Origin: an uncultured Clostridia bacterium
GTDB taxonomy: Bacteria; Bacillota; Clostridia; TANB77; CAG-508
Reading direction: 5' to 3'
Length of the DNA stretch: 64,000 bases
NCBI GenBank assembly: GCA_934167445.1
Contig: CAKPKJ010000004.1
Coordinates: 62,001 to 126,000, forward strand
Shown: one piece after another, positions 29,012 through 36,758 of the stretch
Layout of the letters: the number at the start of each line of letters is the position of its first letter
Numbering within the stretch: position 1 is the stretch's first letter
Notes under the pieces: model-generated
Told to the model about the DNA's origin: nothing
The model's database searches: none
Seen by the model: only the letters and a program-made list of their open reading frames with translations
Position numbers and translations under genes: made by a program

Positions 29012-29953
29012 TTATTTTAAAGATAAAATTTCTTTTTCAGTTAAACCTGTTATAATGGAAATTTGTTTTATAGGAATATTTTGGCGAATCATATTTTGGA
29101 CTATTCTTTTAATTCCTTTTTTAATACCTATTTGTTCACCTCTTTCCATACCCTCATTCCATCCTTGTTCTTTTGCATACCTCATTCCTGAATTATAATC
29201 TCTCATTGCTCTATCTCGGGCTTCATATAGATTCCATGCTTCTTTATCTGCACTTAGTTCTTCTAATACTTTTTCTGCTTTTTCGATCTCTTTTACTCTT
29301 TCCTCTATATCTTTCATTTTTTCCTCCCTTCCAGCAATAAAATACAACCATTGCTCTAGTTTCGTTTTGGGCTCTGGTGCTTTTTTTATGAATTTAGGTA
29401 ATTCTATAAAATGCATTTCTAAGTCTGTAGTTGCTATTTCATCTTCATCTGTATATCCCATATCTATATATTCTTCTTTTTTAGTTTTCTCAAATTTCAT
29501 ATGTGCTATACTTCTATAACTATTTCTTTTGTAAAATTCAAATGCCAGTAAATTTATTCCTATGGATTTCTTTACTGCCTTATAGTCATCTCCTCGCCTC
29601 ATCTCACTTGATAAATTTTTACTTATATAATATGTGCTTCTATGATCTATATTCCATACATTTTTTACTTGCATTTCTATATCACATATTATATCTTCAT
29701 CAACTCGTACTTTTATATCCATAACACCTGCTTTATTGTCAAATGAATCCACTGGTAATTCTGTATTCTGAACCTGTACTTCTTTTATATCTATGTCTAA
29801 AATAGCTTCTAATAATGACTTTAGAATATCTTCATTTCCTGGTCTTGAAAATACAGCTTTAAATATTACGTCAGATGTTAATGGCAATAATTTTTTCTTT
29901 TGATTAGTATCATTTCCCCCTAATGATATAATTTTATCGGTTTTATCTAACAA
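29012..29953 (-). CDS. Rpn-family PD-(D/E)XK nuclease/putative transposase
   Basis: A 313-residue protein starting with TTG behind AAGGAGG. The N-terminal domain shows the family order: LPLTSDVIFKAVFSRPGNEDILKSLL, then Asp79 in GVMDIKV and Glu93-x-Gln95 in CDIEMQVKN, the PD-(D/E)XK catalytic positions. The middle contains a coiled coil (about 215-245). The C-terminus has repeated Gly motifs (RGEQIGIKKGIKRIVQN) and the ISIITGLTEKEIL helix pair. Rpn proteins cleave DNA and promote RecA-independent recombination; some act in phage defence. It is only distantly similar to the two Rpn copies at 21150 and 51596, sharing no leader with them. It stands alone; the 459 AT-rich bases to its upstream side (29954-30412) show no gene. 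Confidence 0.85.
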   Translation of the reverse strand: MLDKTDKIISLGGNDTNQKKKLLPLTSDVIFKAVFSRPGNEDILKSLLEAILDIDIKEVQVQNTELPVDSFDNKAGVMDIKVRVDEDIICDIEMQVKNVWNIDHRSTYYISKNLSSEMRRGDDYKAVKKSIGINLLAFEFYKRNSYRSIAHMKFEKTKKEEYIDMGYTDEDEIATTDLEMHFIELPKFIKKAPEPKTKLEQWLYFIAGREEKMKDIEERVKEIEKAEKVLEELSADKEAWNLYEARDRAMRDYNSGMRYAKEQGWNEGMERGEQIGIKKGIKRIVQNMIRQNIPIKQISIITGLTEKEILSLK

Positions 29954-30412
29954 TTTATTTTACCTCCTTAATTATACCAAAAGTAGTTAAATTAATCAAC
30001 ACTTATGAGTATATTTTTATATATTTGTTTAAATACGATTATTTTTATTATAAAAAAGCTATCCTCCTTTCATTGATGAATTTAGTTCAGAATAAAATAC
30101 TTAATGATTTAAAAAATTTAGATTATAAAAGTTTCAAATAGAAATTATCGATTATAAAATATGAATTAAAAAATAGATATAAATTTGAATCAAACACAAA
30201 TGATTAAATAATAAAAGATATAATATATTTCACATTAAAACTAAATAAGATAAAAATTAATAAAAAATTAAATTGATTAAATTTTTTATGATAAAATATT
30301 TGAATAAAAATAATTGTACAAATGATATATATATTAAAACATAAAATATCGAAATTTACAACAAAAAGTATTAAAATAGTTTAACTTTTCATCGCAAATT
30401 TCGACATTATTT

Positions 30413-31321
30413 CTAGTATTTCAAATTCCTTAAAGCTTCAATTCTATCTTCTGTACTTGGGTGAGTAGACCATAAGCTAGAAGACTTTCTTTTACCCTCA
30501 GCAGTATTTTTCTTAAAAGGGTTTACAATATACATATTAGCTGTTGCACTATTAGCAGTTTCTAATTGATTAGGGTCATTTTCCAACTTTTGCAAAGCAG
30601 ATATTAAGCCATCTGGATTACGCGTAAACTCAACAGCAGTGCTGTCTGCCAAAAATTCTCTTTTTCTTGATAATGCTAATTGCATTAAAGAACCAAAAAT
30701 TGGAGAAAGTATTAAACAAACAAGACCAATAATCATAAGAAAACCATTTGCTTTATTATCATTATCTCTGTCGTTATCAAAGCTACTCCAGAATAACAAT
30801 CTAGATACTGTATCAGAAAGCATTACAATAAACCCAACCATAACAGAAACGATGCAATTTAAACGAATATCATAATTTTTAATATGGCTCATTTCGTGAG
30901 CAATAACACCTTCTAATTCATAATAATCTAATTTTTCTAAAAGACCTGTTGTAACACATATTACTGCATTCTGTGGATTTCTACCAGTAGCAAAAGCATT
31001 TGGCTGTGCATCTTCCACAACATATAATCTAGGTTTACAGGGTAAACCAGAAGTTACCATTAAAGCATCTAAAATATTTACCAATTTTTGATCTTCTTCT
31101 TTAGTTGCAGGGCGAGCTCTACAAGAAGCTAAAACAATTTTATCACTATAATAATATGATCCCCAAGCTGATGCAATAGAGAAAATTAAAGCGATAACAA
31201 TAGAAAGACTTCCAAGGTTTAGAGCATTACAAATATAATATACAATTAATGTAATTACTAATATAAAAATTCCGATTATTACACCAGATTCTAATTTATT
31301 TCTTTTCGAACTTTCAAACAT
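30413..31321 (-). CDS. htpX: HtpX-like M48 membrane zinc protease
   Basis: A 302-residue M48 family endopeptidase that degrades misfolded membrane proteins. Two membrane helices lie at about 15-55, the zinc motif HEMSH at about 142-146 (VIAHEMSHIKNYDIRLN), further helices around 155-210, and the third zinc ligand region is SRKREFLADSTAVEF. The end STHPSTEDRIEALRNL is typical of the family. It is downstream of lemA on the same strand, an arrangement common in Bacillota. Confidence 0.93.
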   Translation of the reverse strand: MFESSKRNKLESGVIIGIFILVITLIVYYICNALNLGSLSIVIALIFSIASAWGSYYYSDKIVLASCRARPATKEEDQKLVNILDALMVTSGLPCKPRLYVVEDAQPNAFATGRNPQNAVICVTTGLLEKLDYYELEGVIAHEMSHIKNYDIRLNCIVSVMVGFIVMLSDTVSRLLFWSSFDNDRDNDNKANGFLMIIGLVCLILSPIFGSLMQLALSRKREFLADSTAVEFTRNPDGLISALQKLENDPNQLETANSATANMYIVNPFKKNTAEGKRKSSSLWSTHPSTEDRIEALRNLKY

Positions 31322-31397
31322 ATAATCAATCCTTTTCCATTTTTAGATAAAACTATAAATGTATTACACAGAAATTTGCTTTGTAAATTTCATACAC

Positions 31398-31462
31398 GAA
31401 CAAAAACGCGGACTTCAAAATGCTTTAATAAGTACAAATGTTATAAATGTCCGCTTTTGTTC
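31398..31462 (-). terminator. Hairpin between lemA and htpX
   Basis: GTCCGCTTTTGTTC and GAACAAAAACGCGGAC form a long stem in the 144-base gap between the two genes. There is no clear T-run, so it may be an attenuator or a message-stabilising structure, not a full stop. Confidence 0.5.
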
Positions 31463-31465
31463 TCA

Positions 31466-32023
31466 TTATTTGCTAAAATCAACTTTTACGTTTTTTCTAG
31501 CTTCATCACTTTCAGCTTTAAATAAGTCACGTGGTTTGAAATTAAACATTCCAGCAATTATATTAGATGGAAATACTTCTAATTTTGTATTGTAAGTTGT
31601 TACAGTGTCATTATAAAATTGTCTTGAAAAAGAAATTTTATTTTCTGTATTTCTTAATTCTTCAGATAATTCTGAAAAGTTTTGGTTGGCTTTTAATTCT
31701 GGGTAAGATTCAGAAACTGCCATAATTGTTTTCAAAGCTGTAGATAATTCACCATCTAATTTTGCTTTATCACCAACACTTTCAGCATTAGCCCAAGAAG
31801 TTCTAAGCTCTGCAATTTTTTCAAATGTTTCTTTTTCGTGAGACATATAACCTTTTACTGTTTCTACGAAATTGGGAATTAAATCAAATCTTCTTTGAAG
31901 TTGAACATCAATTTGACTCCAAGCATTGTCAACTTTTATTTTAGACTGAACCAATCCATTGTACATTGCAATAATAGCAAAAATTGCAACCACTATAATT
32001 GCTAAAATAATCCATAACATCAT
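31466..32023 (-). CDS. lemA: LemA family membrane protein
   Basis: A 185-residue protein with one N-terminal membrane helix (residues 2-21) and a three-helix-bundle domain: YNGLVQSKIKVDNAWSQIDV, QRRFDLIPNFVETVKGYM, then RQFYNDTVTTYNTKLEVFPS and a FKPRDLFKA end. These are LemA hallmarks; the molecular function is not established. A ribosome site AGGAGG precedes it. It heads a lemA-htpX pair. Confidence 0.93.
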   Translation of the reverse strand: MMLWIILAIIVVAIFAIIAMYNGLVQSKIKVDNAWSQIDVQLQRRFDLIPNFVETVKGYMSHEKETFEKIAELRTSWANAESVGDKAKLDGELSTALKTIMAVSESYPELKANQNFSELSEELRNTENKISFSRQFYNDTVTTYNTKLEVFPSNIIAGMFNFKPRDLFKAESDEARKNVKVDFSK

Positions 32024-32222
32024 AGTAATATCCTCCTATTAATATTTTTTTAAGATAATATCATATTATTTTAATTTATACAATAAAAATGTGACAAAAA
32101 TATGAACAAAAGGCAAATATTTCAAGTAAATAGTGCATATACTAAGTTATAGAATAATTATACATTTTTAGTAATAAGAGGAAAGACGTACAAGCTAAGG
32201 GAGAGTAGAAACTTAGCCAAAT

Positions 32223-32251
32223 TTGACAAAAATACTAAAAAATAGTATAAT
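32223..32251 (+). promoter_or_regulatory. Sigma-A promoter of SleB-like gene
   Basis: TTGACA, 17-base spacer, TATAAT. The expected start near 32258 leaves a short leader containing AAAAGGAGG. The leader-upstream region (32024-32222) holds a CTAAGGGAGAGTAGAAACTTAG hairpin near 32194. Confidence 0.85.
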
Positions 32252-32277
32252 AAGTTTGTTGCCAAAAGGAGGTAATT

Positions 32278-33315
32278 ATGAAAAAAGAAGAAAAAGCTTC
32301 AATATCTATTATGAAAATTATTTGCGTAGCTATTATTCTATTATTATTATCAGGAATAGGAGTTATGGCAGTAAATAATGATTTAAAGGATGTAAAAATC
32401 GTTCTTCAAAATGGATATGAAATGTCTGCTTTAACAGGAAAAGCGACTGTTTCAGAAGTACTAGCAGAAAACAACATTGTATTAGATGACAATCAAAAAA
32501 CAATACCAGACTTAAATGAAGAAATTCAAGCAGGTCAAACAATTCAAATAACAGACAAATCTTATAATGAAGTTCAAATTTCTAAAATATCAGAAGAAGG
32601 AGTATCAACTTCATTAGATCAATTACTAGAAAATTATGCACCAATTACTGAAAAAATTGTAGTAGAGCAAGTTGCAATCCCTTATGAAACTGTAACTAAA
32701 AACACAACAGGTTCAGAAGAAAATACAACTAACAAAGTATTACAAGAAGGTAAAGATGGGGTAAAAGAAATAACATATAAAATAAAATATCAAAATGACA
32801 ACGAAATTGGCAAAACTGTAATATCTGAAAAAGTTGTTACAGAGCCAGTAAATAAAATTGTTCAAGTAACTCAAAAAGTTACAAACAGAGCATCAACAAC
32901 AGCAAGAACATCAACTACAGATTCTGCAAGTTCAGCAAGCAAAGCATCTTATAGTGGTGGAAAATGGAGTTATTCAGCTTCTGAATTTGATTTATTATGT
33001 GCAATTACAGCACAAGAATGCGGTTCAAGTTATGTTGGAGCCCTAGCTGTTATTACAACAGCTTGTAATAGAGCAGAAAGTGCCAGATGGGCAAGTAAAG
33101 GTTCAGACCCATTAAGTCAATATAAAGCAAGAGGACAATTCTGTTATACAATAGATAGCCACTGGAAAAGTAAATTAGGTGGTAACTACTCTTCAGCAGT
33201 AAGTCAAGCTGTTACAGATGCATTAAATGGTAAAAGAAACCATAATTACTTATCATTTAGATCTGCTAACACAGGAACAGCAGGAGAAAAAATTGGTGGA
33301 AACGTATATTTCTAG
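32278..33315 (+). CDS. Secreted cell-wall hydrolase, DUF348-G5-SleB/CwlJ type
   Basis: A 345-residue exported protein. A membrane/signal helix lies at about 13-31, a DUF348-like domain (ALTGKATVSEVLAENNIVL) at about 35-100, a G5 domain (VVEQVAIPYETVTKNTTGS, then GKDGVKEITYKI) at about 125-200, a Ser/Thr-rich linker at 205-232, and a SleB/CwlJ hydrolase domain (Hydrolase_2) from about 235 to the end. The likely catalytic Glu is in ITAQECGSSYVGALAVI (near 247). SleB enzymes are lytic transglycosylases acting on peptidoglycan, often the spore cortex; a DUF348-G5 front end recalls YabE, where an Rpf domain is used. It has its own promoter and terminator, so it is a monocistronic gene. Confidence 0.88.
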   Translation: MKKEEKASISIMKIICVAIILLLLSGIGVMAVNNDLKDVKIVLQNGYEMSALTGKATVSEVLAENNIVLDDNQKTIPDLNEEIQAGQTIQITDKSYNEVQISKISEEGVSTSLDQLLENYAPITEKIVVEQVAIPYETVTKNTTGSEENTTNKVLQEGKDGVKEITYKIKYQNDNEIGKTVISEKVVTEPVNKIVQVTQKVTNRASTTARTSTTDSASSASKASYSGGKWSYSASEFDLLCAITAQECGSSYVGALAVITTACNRAESARWASKGSDPLSQYKARGQFCYTIDSHWKSKLGGNYSSAVSQAVTDALNGKRNHNYLSFRSANTGTAGEKIGGNVYF

Positions 33316-33324
33316 AATAAAGAA

Positions 33325-33378
33325 GAACTATATAAATGCTACTTTTCAGTGGGCTTTATATAGCTCTTTTTATTTTTT
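33325..33378 (+). terminator. Terminator of SleB-like gene
   Basis: GAACTATATAAA pairs with TTTATATAGCTC (one mismatch) and runs into T-rich sequence. Confidence 0.75.
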
Positions 33379-33393
33379 GAAATTAATTGTAAA

Positions 33394-33427
33394 AAATAGA
33401 GAACTTAAAATTTTAAGTTCTCTATTT
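33394..33427. terminator. Perfect palindrome, terminator for the convergent gene
   Basis: A perfect 34-base palindrome with arms containing AGAGAACTTAAA. It lies 33 bases past the stop of the minus-strand gene at 33460 and could terminate both strands; for a DGR-type target it also sits where a post-VR hairpin would. Confidence 0.7.
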
Positions 33428-33459
33428 GACAAGTAGGAATGACTAGAAAAAATCTTAAG

Positions 33460-34299
33460 TTATTCAAATATGCATTCGCTTTTTTGGGTTGGAGCAATAT
33501 AAAGTGCAACACGAATAACGTAAAGATTCTTATAGGTTGGTGCTACATTCCACCTGTGGGCTACAGGACGACCATAATAATAACGCCCACCACGAAGTAC
33601 TACTGCGTCATTAATAAATTCATTATAAGCTCGTTCTTGGGTCCAAAGATATGAATTCCCTGCAAAGTCATAGATTTTATTAGTACACCATTCTTCTGAA
33701 TGACCGGGACAATAAACAGTACTACTATAATTTCCCCAATTTTCCGAGCATACGGCGATTTCATCAAGTGTTCTTGCTTTGGAATCAATAAACCACTCTA
33801 ATACAGAATCATATTCTGACCCATAAAGCAAATGACTAGAAACTCCTGCAGATTCATCTGATTCCATTTTGTTAGCAATTTGTACAGCTTCATACTGAGT
33901 TATACGATAGTATGGAACGGCATGCTTTTTAGATTGAGGATTGCCTGTTTCTTCGTTGGGGGAAATATAATATCGCGAAAGATAAAAACCCCCATATTCT
34001 TGGACACTTTGGCATTGCTTTTTGAGTTCTTCGGTCATCGGCTCATAGAAACCTTTTTTAGAAAAGTCATCATGGCAAAAGTTTCGCCTACCGAACTTTA
34101 CGTTGAAATTTTTACCGTCATGTGTGCCGTTGGATTTTAAGAATCCAACAGGGATCCATATGAATTGACTTCCATCAAGTACTCTTTCAATGACAAAACC
34201 ATTATTCCACTCACCATCGATATACCGGTATCCTTGTGGAATAATTGGGGTCATATAGATGGGCTTTGTTTTCCTACTTGCTACGTATTGTATCGTCAT
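33460..34299 (-). CDS. FGE/SUMF1-fold (C-type lectin-like) protein, possible DGR target
   Basis: A 279-residue protein without signal peptide, after AAGGAG. FGE-like motifs appear in order: GSQFIWIPVGFL, EYGGFYLSRYYIS, ITQYEAVQIANKM, GSEYDSVLEWF, IYDFAGNSYLWTQE and VVLRGGRYYYG. The FGE active-site Cys residues are missing from the C-terminal RGG...R segment, so sulfatase activation is unlikely. Base composition is visibly richer in G/C than that of the flanking genes, suggesting acquisition. The terminal 35 residues follow the DGR-target frame (LRGG...HRWNVAP...VIRVALYI). Unlike the two other relatives it lacks a prepilin segment and would remain in the cytoplasm or leave by another route, as some phage-derived lectin-fold proteins do. 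Confidence 0.75.
   Translation of the reverse strand: MTIQYVASRKTKPIYMTPIIPQGYRYIDGEWNNGFVIERVLDGSQFIWIPVGFLKSNGTHDGKNFNVKFGRRNFCHDDFSKKGFYEPMTEELKKQCQSVQEYGGFYLSRYYISPNEETGNPQSKKHAVPYYRITQYEAVQIANKMESDESAGVSSHLLYGSEYDSVLEWFIDSKARTLDEIAVCSENWGNYSSTVYCPGHSEEWCTNKIYDFAGNSYLWTQERAYNEFINDAVVLRGGRYYYGRPVAHRWNVAPTYKNLYVIRVALYIAPTQKSECIFE
33484..33603 (-). other. Candidate DGR variable region 2 (weaker)
   Basis: Encodes LRGGRYYYGRPVAHRWNVAP and continues to VIRVALYIA. The framework matches DGR lectin ends, but codons here are mostly NNT/NNA and not NNC, so evidence of adenine mutagenesis is weaker than for the other three. Confidence 0.3.
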
Positions 34300-34357
34300 G
34301 TTTTCTCCTTAAATTAGTAACGATACTTATATTACTTTGGCTTTTGCCAATAACTAA

Positions 34358-34386
34358 ATTATAGCATTTTTTTATCACCAAAGCAA
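34358..34386 (-). promoter_or_regulatory. Possible promoter of FGE-fold gene
   Basis: On the minus strand TTGCTT, 17 bases, then TATAAT. A TTGGC/GCCAA hairpin (34338-34351) lies in the leader. Confidence 0.5.
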
Positions 34387-34423
34387 CCCTTATGTAAACA
34401 AATTATATTATGCAAAAATTAAG

Positions 34424-34452
34424 TTGATATTATTACCAAAATATAGTAAAAT
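34424..34452 (+). promoter_or_regulatory. Promoter of xth
   Basis: TTGATA, 17-base spacer, TAAAAT, about 33 bases before the start codon. Confidence 0.6.
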
Positions 34453-34484
34453 AATAAAGATGTTAAAAGAAACGAGGAAGAAAA

Positions 34485-35240
34485 ATGAAACTAATATCGT
34501 GGAATGTAAATGGAATAAGAGCTTGTCTAACAAAGGGATTTGAAGAATTCTTTGAAAAAGCAGATGCAGACATATTTTGCATACAAGAAACAAAATGTCA
34601 ACCAGAACAAGTAGAGTTAGAATTTAAAGGATATAAAAGCTATTGGAATAGTGCAGAGAAAAAAGGGTATTCAGGAACTGCAATATTTACTAAAAAAGAA
34701 CCAATATCAGTAAAATATGGAATAGGAATAGAAGAACATGACAAAGAAGGAAGAGTAATAACCTTAGAATTCGAAAACTTTTATATGGTAACTATATACA
34801 CTCCAAATTCAAAAAGAGAACTGGAAAGATTAGACTATAGGCAAATATGGGAAGATGAAATCAGAAAATATCTATTAAAATTAAATGAGAAAAAACCTGT
34901 TATAATGTGTGGAGATCTAAATGTGGCACATAAGGAAATAGACTTAAAAAATCCGAAGACAAATACAAGAAATGCAGGATTTACAATAGAAGAGAGAACA
35001 AAAATGACCGAATTATTAGATGCGGGTTTTACAGACACATTCAGATATCTATATCCTGACAAAGAAAATGCATATAGTTGGTGGTCATATATGAGAAAAG
35101 CAAGAGAAAAAAATGTAGGGTGGAGAATTGATTATTTTATAGTTTCAAAAGCAATTGAGAAAAATATAAAAGAAGCAACAATATATTCAAATGTATTAGG
35201 TAGTGACCACTGCCCGGTAGGGTTAGAAATAGAAATTTAA
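34485..35240 (+). CDS. xth: Exodeoxyribonuclease III (AP endonuclease)
   Basis: A 251-residue enzyme of base-excision repair that cuts DNA 5' of abasic sites and degrades 3' ends. All family motifs are present: SWNVNGIRA (Asn7), FCIQETKC (metal-binding Glu), TIYTPNSKR, MCGDLNVAHKEIDLKNP (Asp/Asn pair), AYSWWSY, WRIDYFIVSK and GSDHCPVGLEI (catalytic Asp-His). Length is normal. Start ATG after GAGGAAG. Confidence 0.95.
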   Translation: MKLISWNVNGIRACLTKGFEEFFEKADADIFCIQETKCQPEQVELEFKGYKSYWNSAEKKGYSGTAIFTKKEPISVKYGIGIEEHDKEGRVITLEFENFYMVTIYTPNSKRELERLDYRQIWEDEIRKYLLKLNEKKPVIMCGDLNVAHKEIDLKNPKTNTRNAGFTIEERTKMTELLDAGFTDTFRYLYPDKENAYSWWSYMRKAREKNVGWRIDYFIVSKAIEKNIKEATIYSNVLGSDHCPVGLEIEI

Positions 35241-35329
35241 AGCATAAGTGAATAGAAATTTCTATATACTAAAAACCAAATTAGATATAAAAAGTAACTT
35301 ATAATAAAAATATATAAGGAGATGAAGTA

Positions 35330-36463
35330 ATGGAAGAGTTAAGAAATCACGGAAAAAAATGGTTCTATTGGTTCTTGTTAGGACTAGCGTTAATATTAAT
35401 TTATAAAGCTTTAGACAATTTTACATATGTAACAGGTGCAATAGGACAATTTTTAAACTTACTAGCACCATTTTTGGTAGGCATTTTAATTGCATATATA
35501 TTATATATACCATGTCAAAGAATAGAAAATACATATATGAAATCAAAAAGCAGGTTTATAAAGAAAAAAGCAAGAACACTGAGCATAATAACAGTATATT
35601 TTATAATAGTACTAATATTAATTATATTAATAAATGTTATTTTACCAGTTGTTTGGGAAAGTGTTGTAGATTTAATAAATAATGCACAAACTTACTACAC
35701 AATTGCAATTGATAGATATAACAATTTGCCGGAAAATTCAGTACTAAAAAGTGATGTTATAAATGAATTAATAACAAATGTTCAAACGATAAATTTAAAA
35801 CAATATTTCCAATTTGATAGAGTAATGGAATATCTAGGAAAAGTAATTGGAGCTGTAACTGGTATATTCAATATACTAGTAGCAGTTACAGTATCAATCT
35901 ATGTTCTATCAGAAAGAACAAAAATAATAAGATTTTTAAAAAGGTTAACAGCAGCAACTTTTAAAGAAGCAACATATAAAAATATTGATAAATATTACAA
36001 CCATTCAAATAAAATATTTTTTGATTTTATATCAAGCCAATTTGTAGATGCAATTGTAGTTGGGATATTGGTAACAATTACAATGAGTATAATGGGAGTA
36101 AAATATGCCCCATTGCTTGGATTTTTTATAGGACTATTTAATATGATTCCATATATAGGAGCTATTATTGCGGTAGCAATTTCAGCCATTATAACACTAA
36201 TTACAGGAGGGCTTAGTCAAACTATTTGGATGTTAATTGTGGTTATAATATTACAGCAAATAGACGCAAATATAATAAACCCTAAGATTGTAGGACAGTC
36301 ACTAAAAATAAGTCCATTATTGGTTTTATTTGCTGTTACAATTGGAGGAGCATATTTTGGAATGTTGGGAATGTTTCTAGCAGTACCAGTTGCGGCGATT
36401 ATTAAAATTATAGCAGAAGATTACGTTAGTTATAAATTAACTAAAAAGAAGGAAAAAGTTTAA
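35330..36463 (+). CDS. AI-2E family transporter-like membrane protein
   Basis: A 377-residue polytopic membrane protein of the AI-2E/YdiK permease family. There are about eight helices: two near 15-60, one near 85-110, a long soluble loop (110-175), and a cluster from 175 to 355. Typical motifs are PFLVGILIAYILY, DFISSQFVDAIVVGILV, GLFNMIPYIGAIIA and NPKIVGQSLKISPLLVLFA. Family members export diverse substrates or act as Na/H antiporters; the autoinducer role is proven only for some. It starts after AAGGAGATGA, 89 bases beyond xth, and ends before a terminator. Confidence 0.88.
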   Translation: MEELRNHGKKWFYWFLLGLALILIYKALDNFTYVTGAIGQFLNLLAPFLVGILIAYILYIPCQRIENTYMKSKSRFIKKKARTLSIITVYFIIVLILIILINVILPVVWESVVDLINNAQTYYTIAIDRYNNLPENSVLKSDVINELITNVQTINLKQYFQFDRVMEYLGKVIGAVTGIFNILVAVTVSIYVLSERTKIIRFLKRLTAATFKEATYKNIDKYYNHSNKIFFDFISSQFVDAIVVGILVTITMSIMGVKYAPLLGFFIGLFNMIPYIGAIIAVAISAIITLITGGLSQTIWMLIVVIILQQIDANIINPKIVGQSLKISPLLVLFAVTIGGAYFGMLGMFLAVPVAAIIKIIAEDYVSYKLTKKKEKV

Positions 36464-36499
36464 AATATATTATATGTAAACAAACTAAAAAACTTACGG

Positions 36500-36528
36500 A
36501 AAAGCCTTGACTCAAGGCTTTTTTTTTG
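36500..36528 (+). terminator. Terminator before rpoB
   Basis: AAAAGCCTTGA pairs with TCAAGGCTTTT and runs into T8. The next ~230 bases are the rpoB leader, AT-rich, with no gene and no clear riboswitch. Confidence 0.85.
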
Positions 36529-36758
36529 ATAAAATATTAGGCAGAGATTTTATACAAAATTTGCGGGAAATTTAACAGTTCCCCAATTTACTTTAGTCAA
36601 AAAATAAGAGAAGAGGAATCAAAGTCAAGGAGCCCTAAGAGTATAGAAATGTATGAGCAGACAGTTCTAAAAATTAGACAAGCAAATTGATTTTTGAGAA
36701 GGACTTCTTTTAAAAATAAATTTTAATTCTGCTTAAAAATTTTTATGAGGTGATTTTT

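Noticed and set aside
29954..30412. Very AT-rich gap as a replication origin
   Set aside because: No DnaA-box clusters or dnaA/dnaN neighbours were seen.
33460..34299. Functional formylglycine-generating enzyme
   Set aside because: The cysteines of the FGE active site are not in the expected C-terminal positions and no sulfatase is adjacent.
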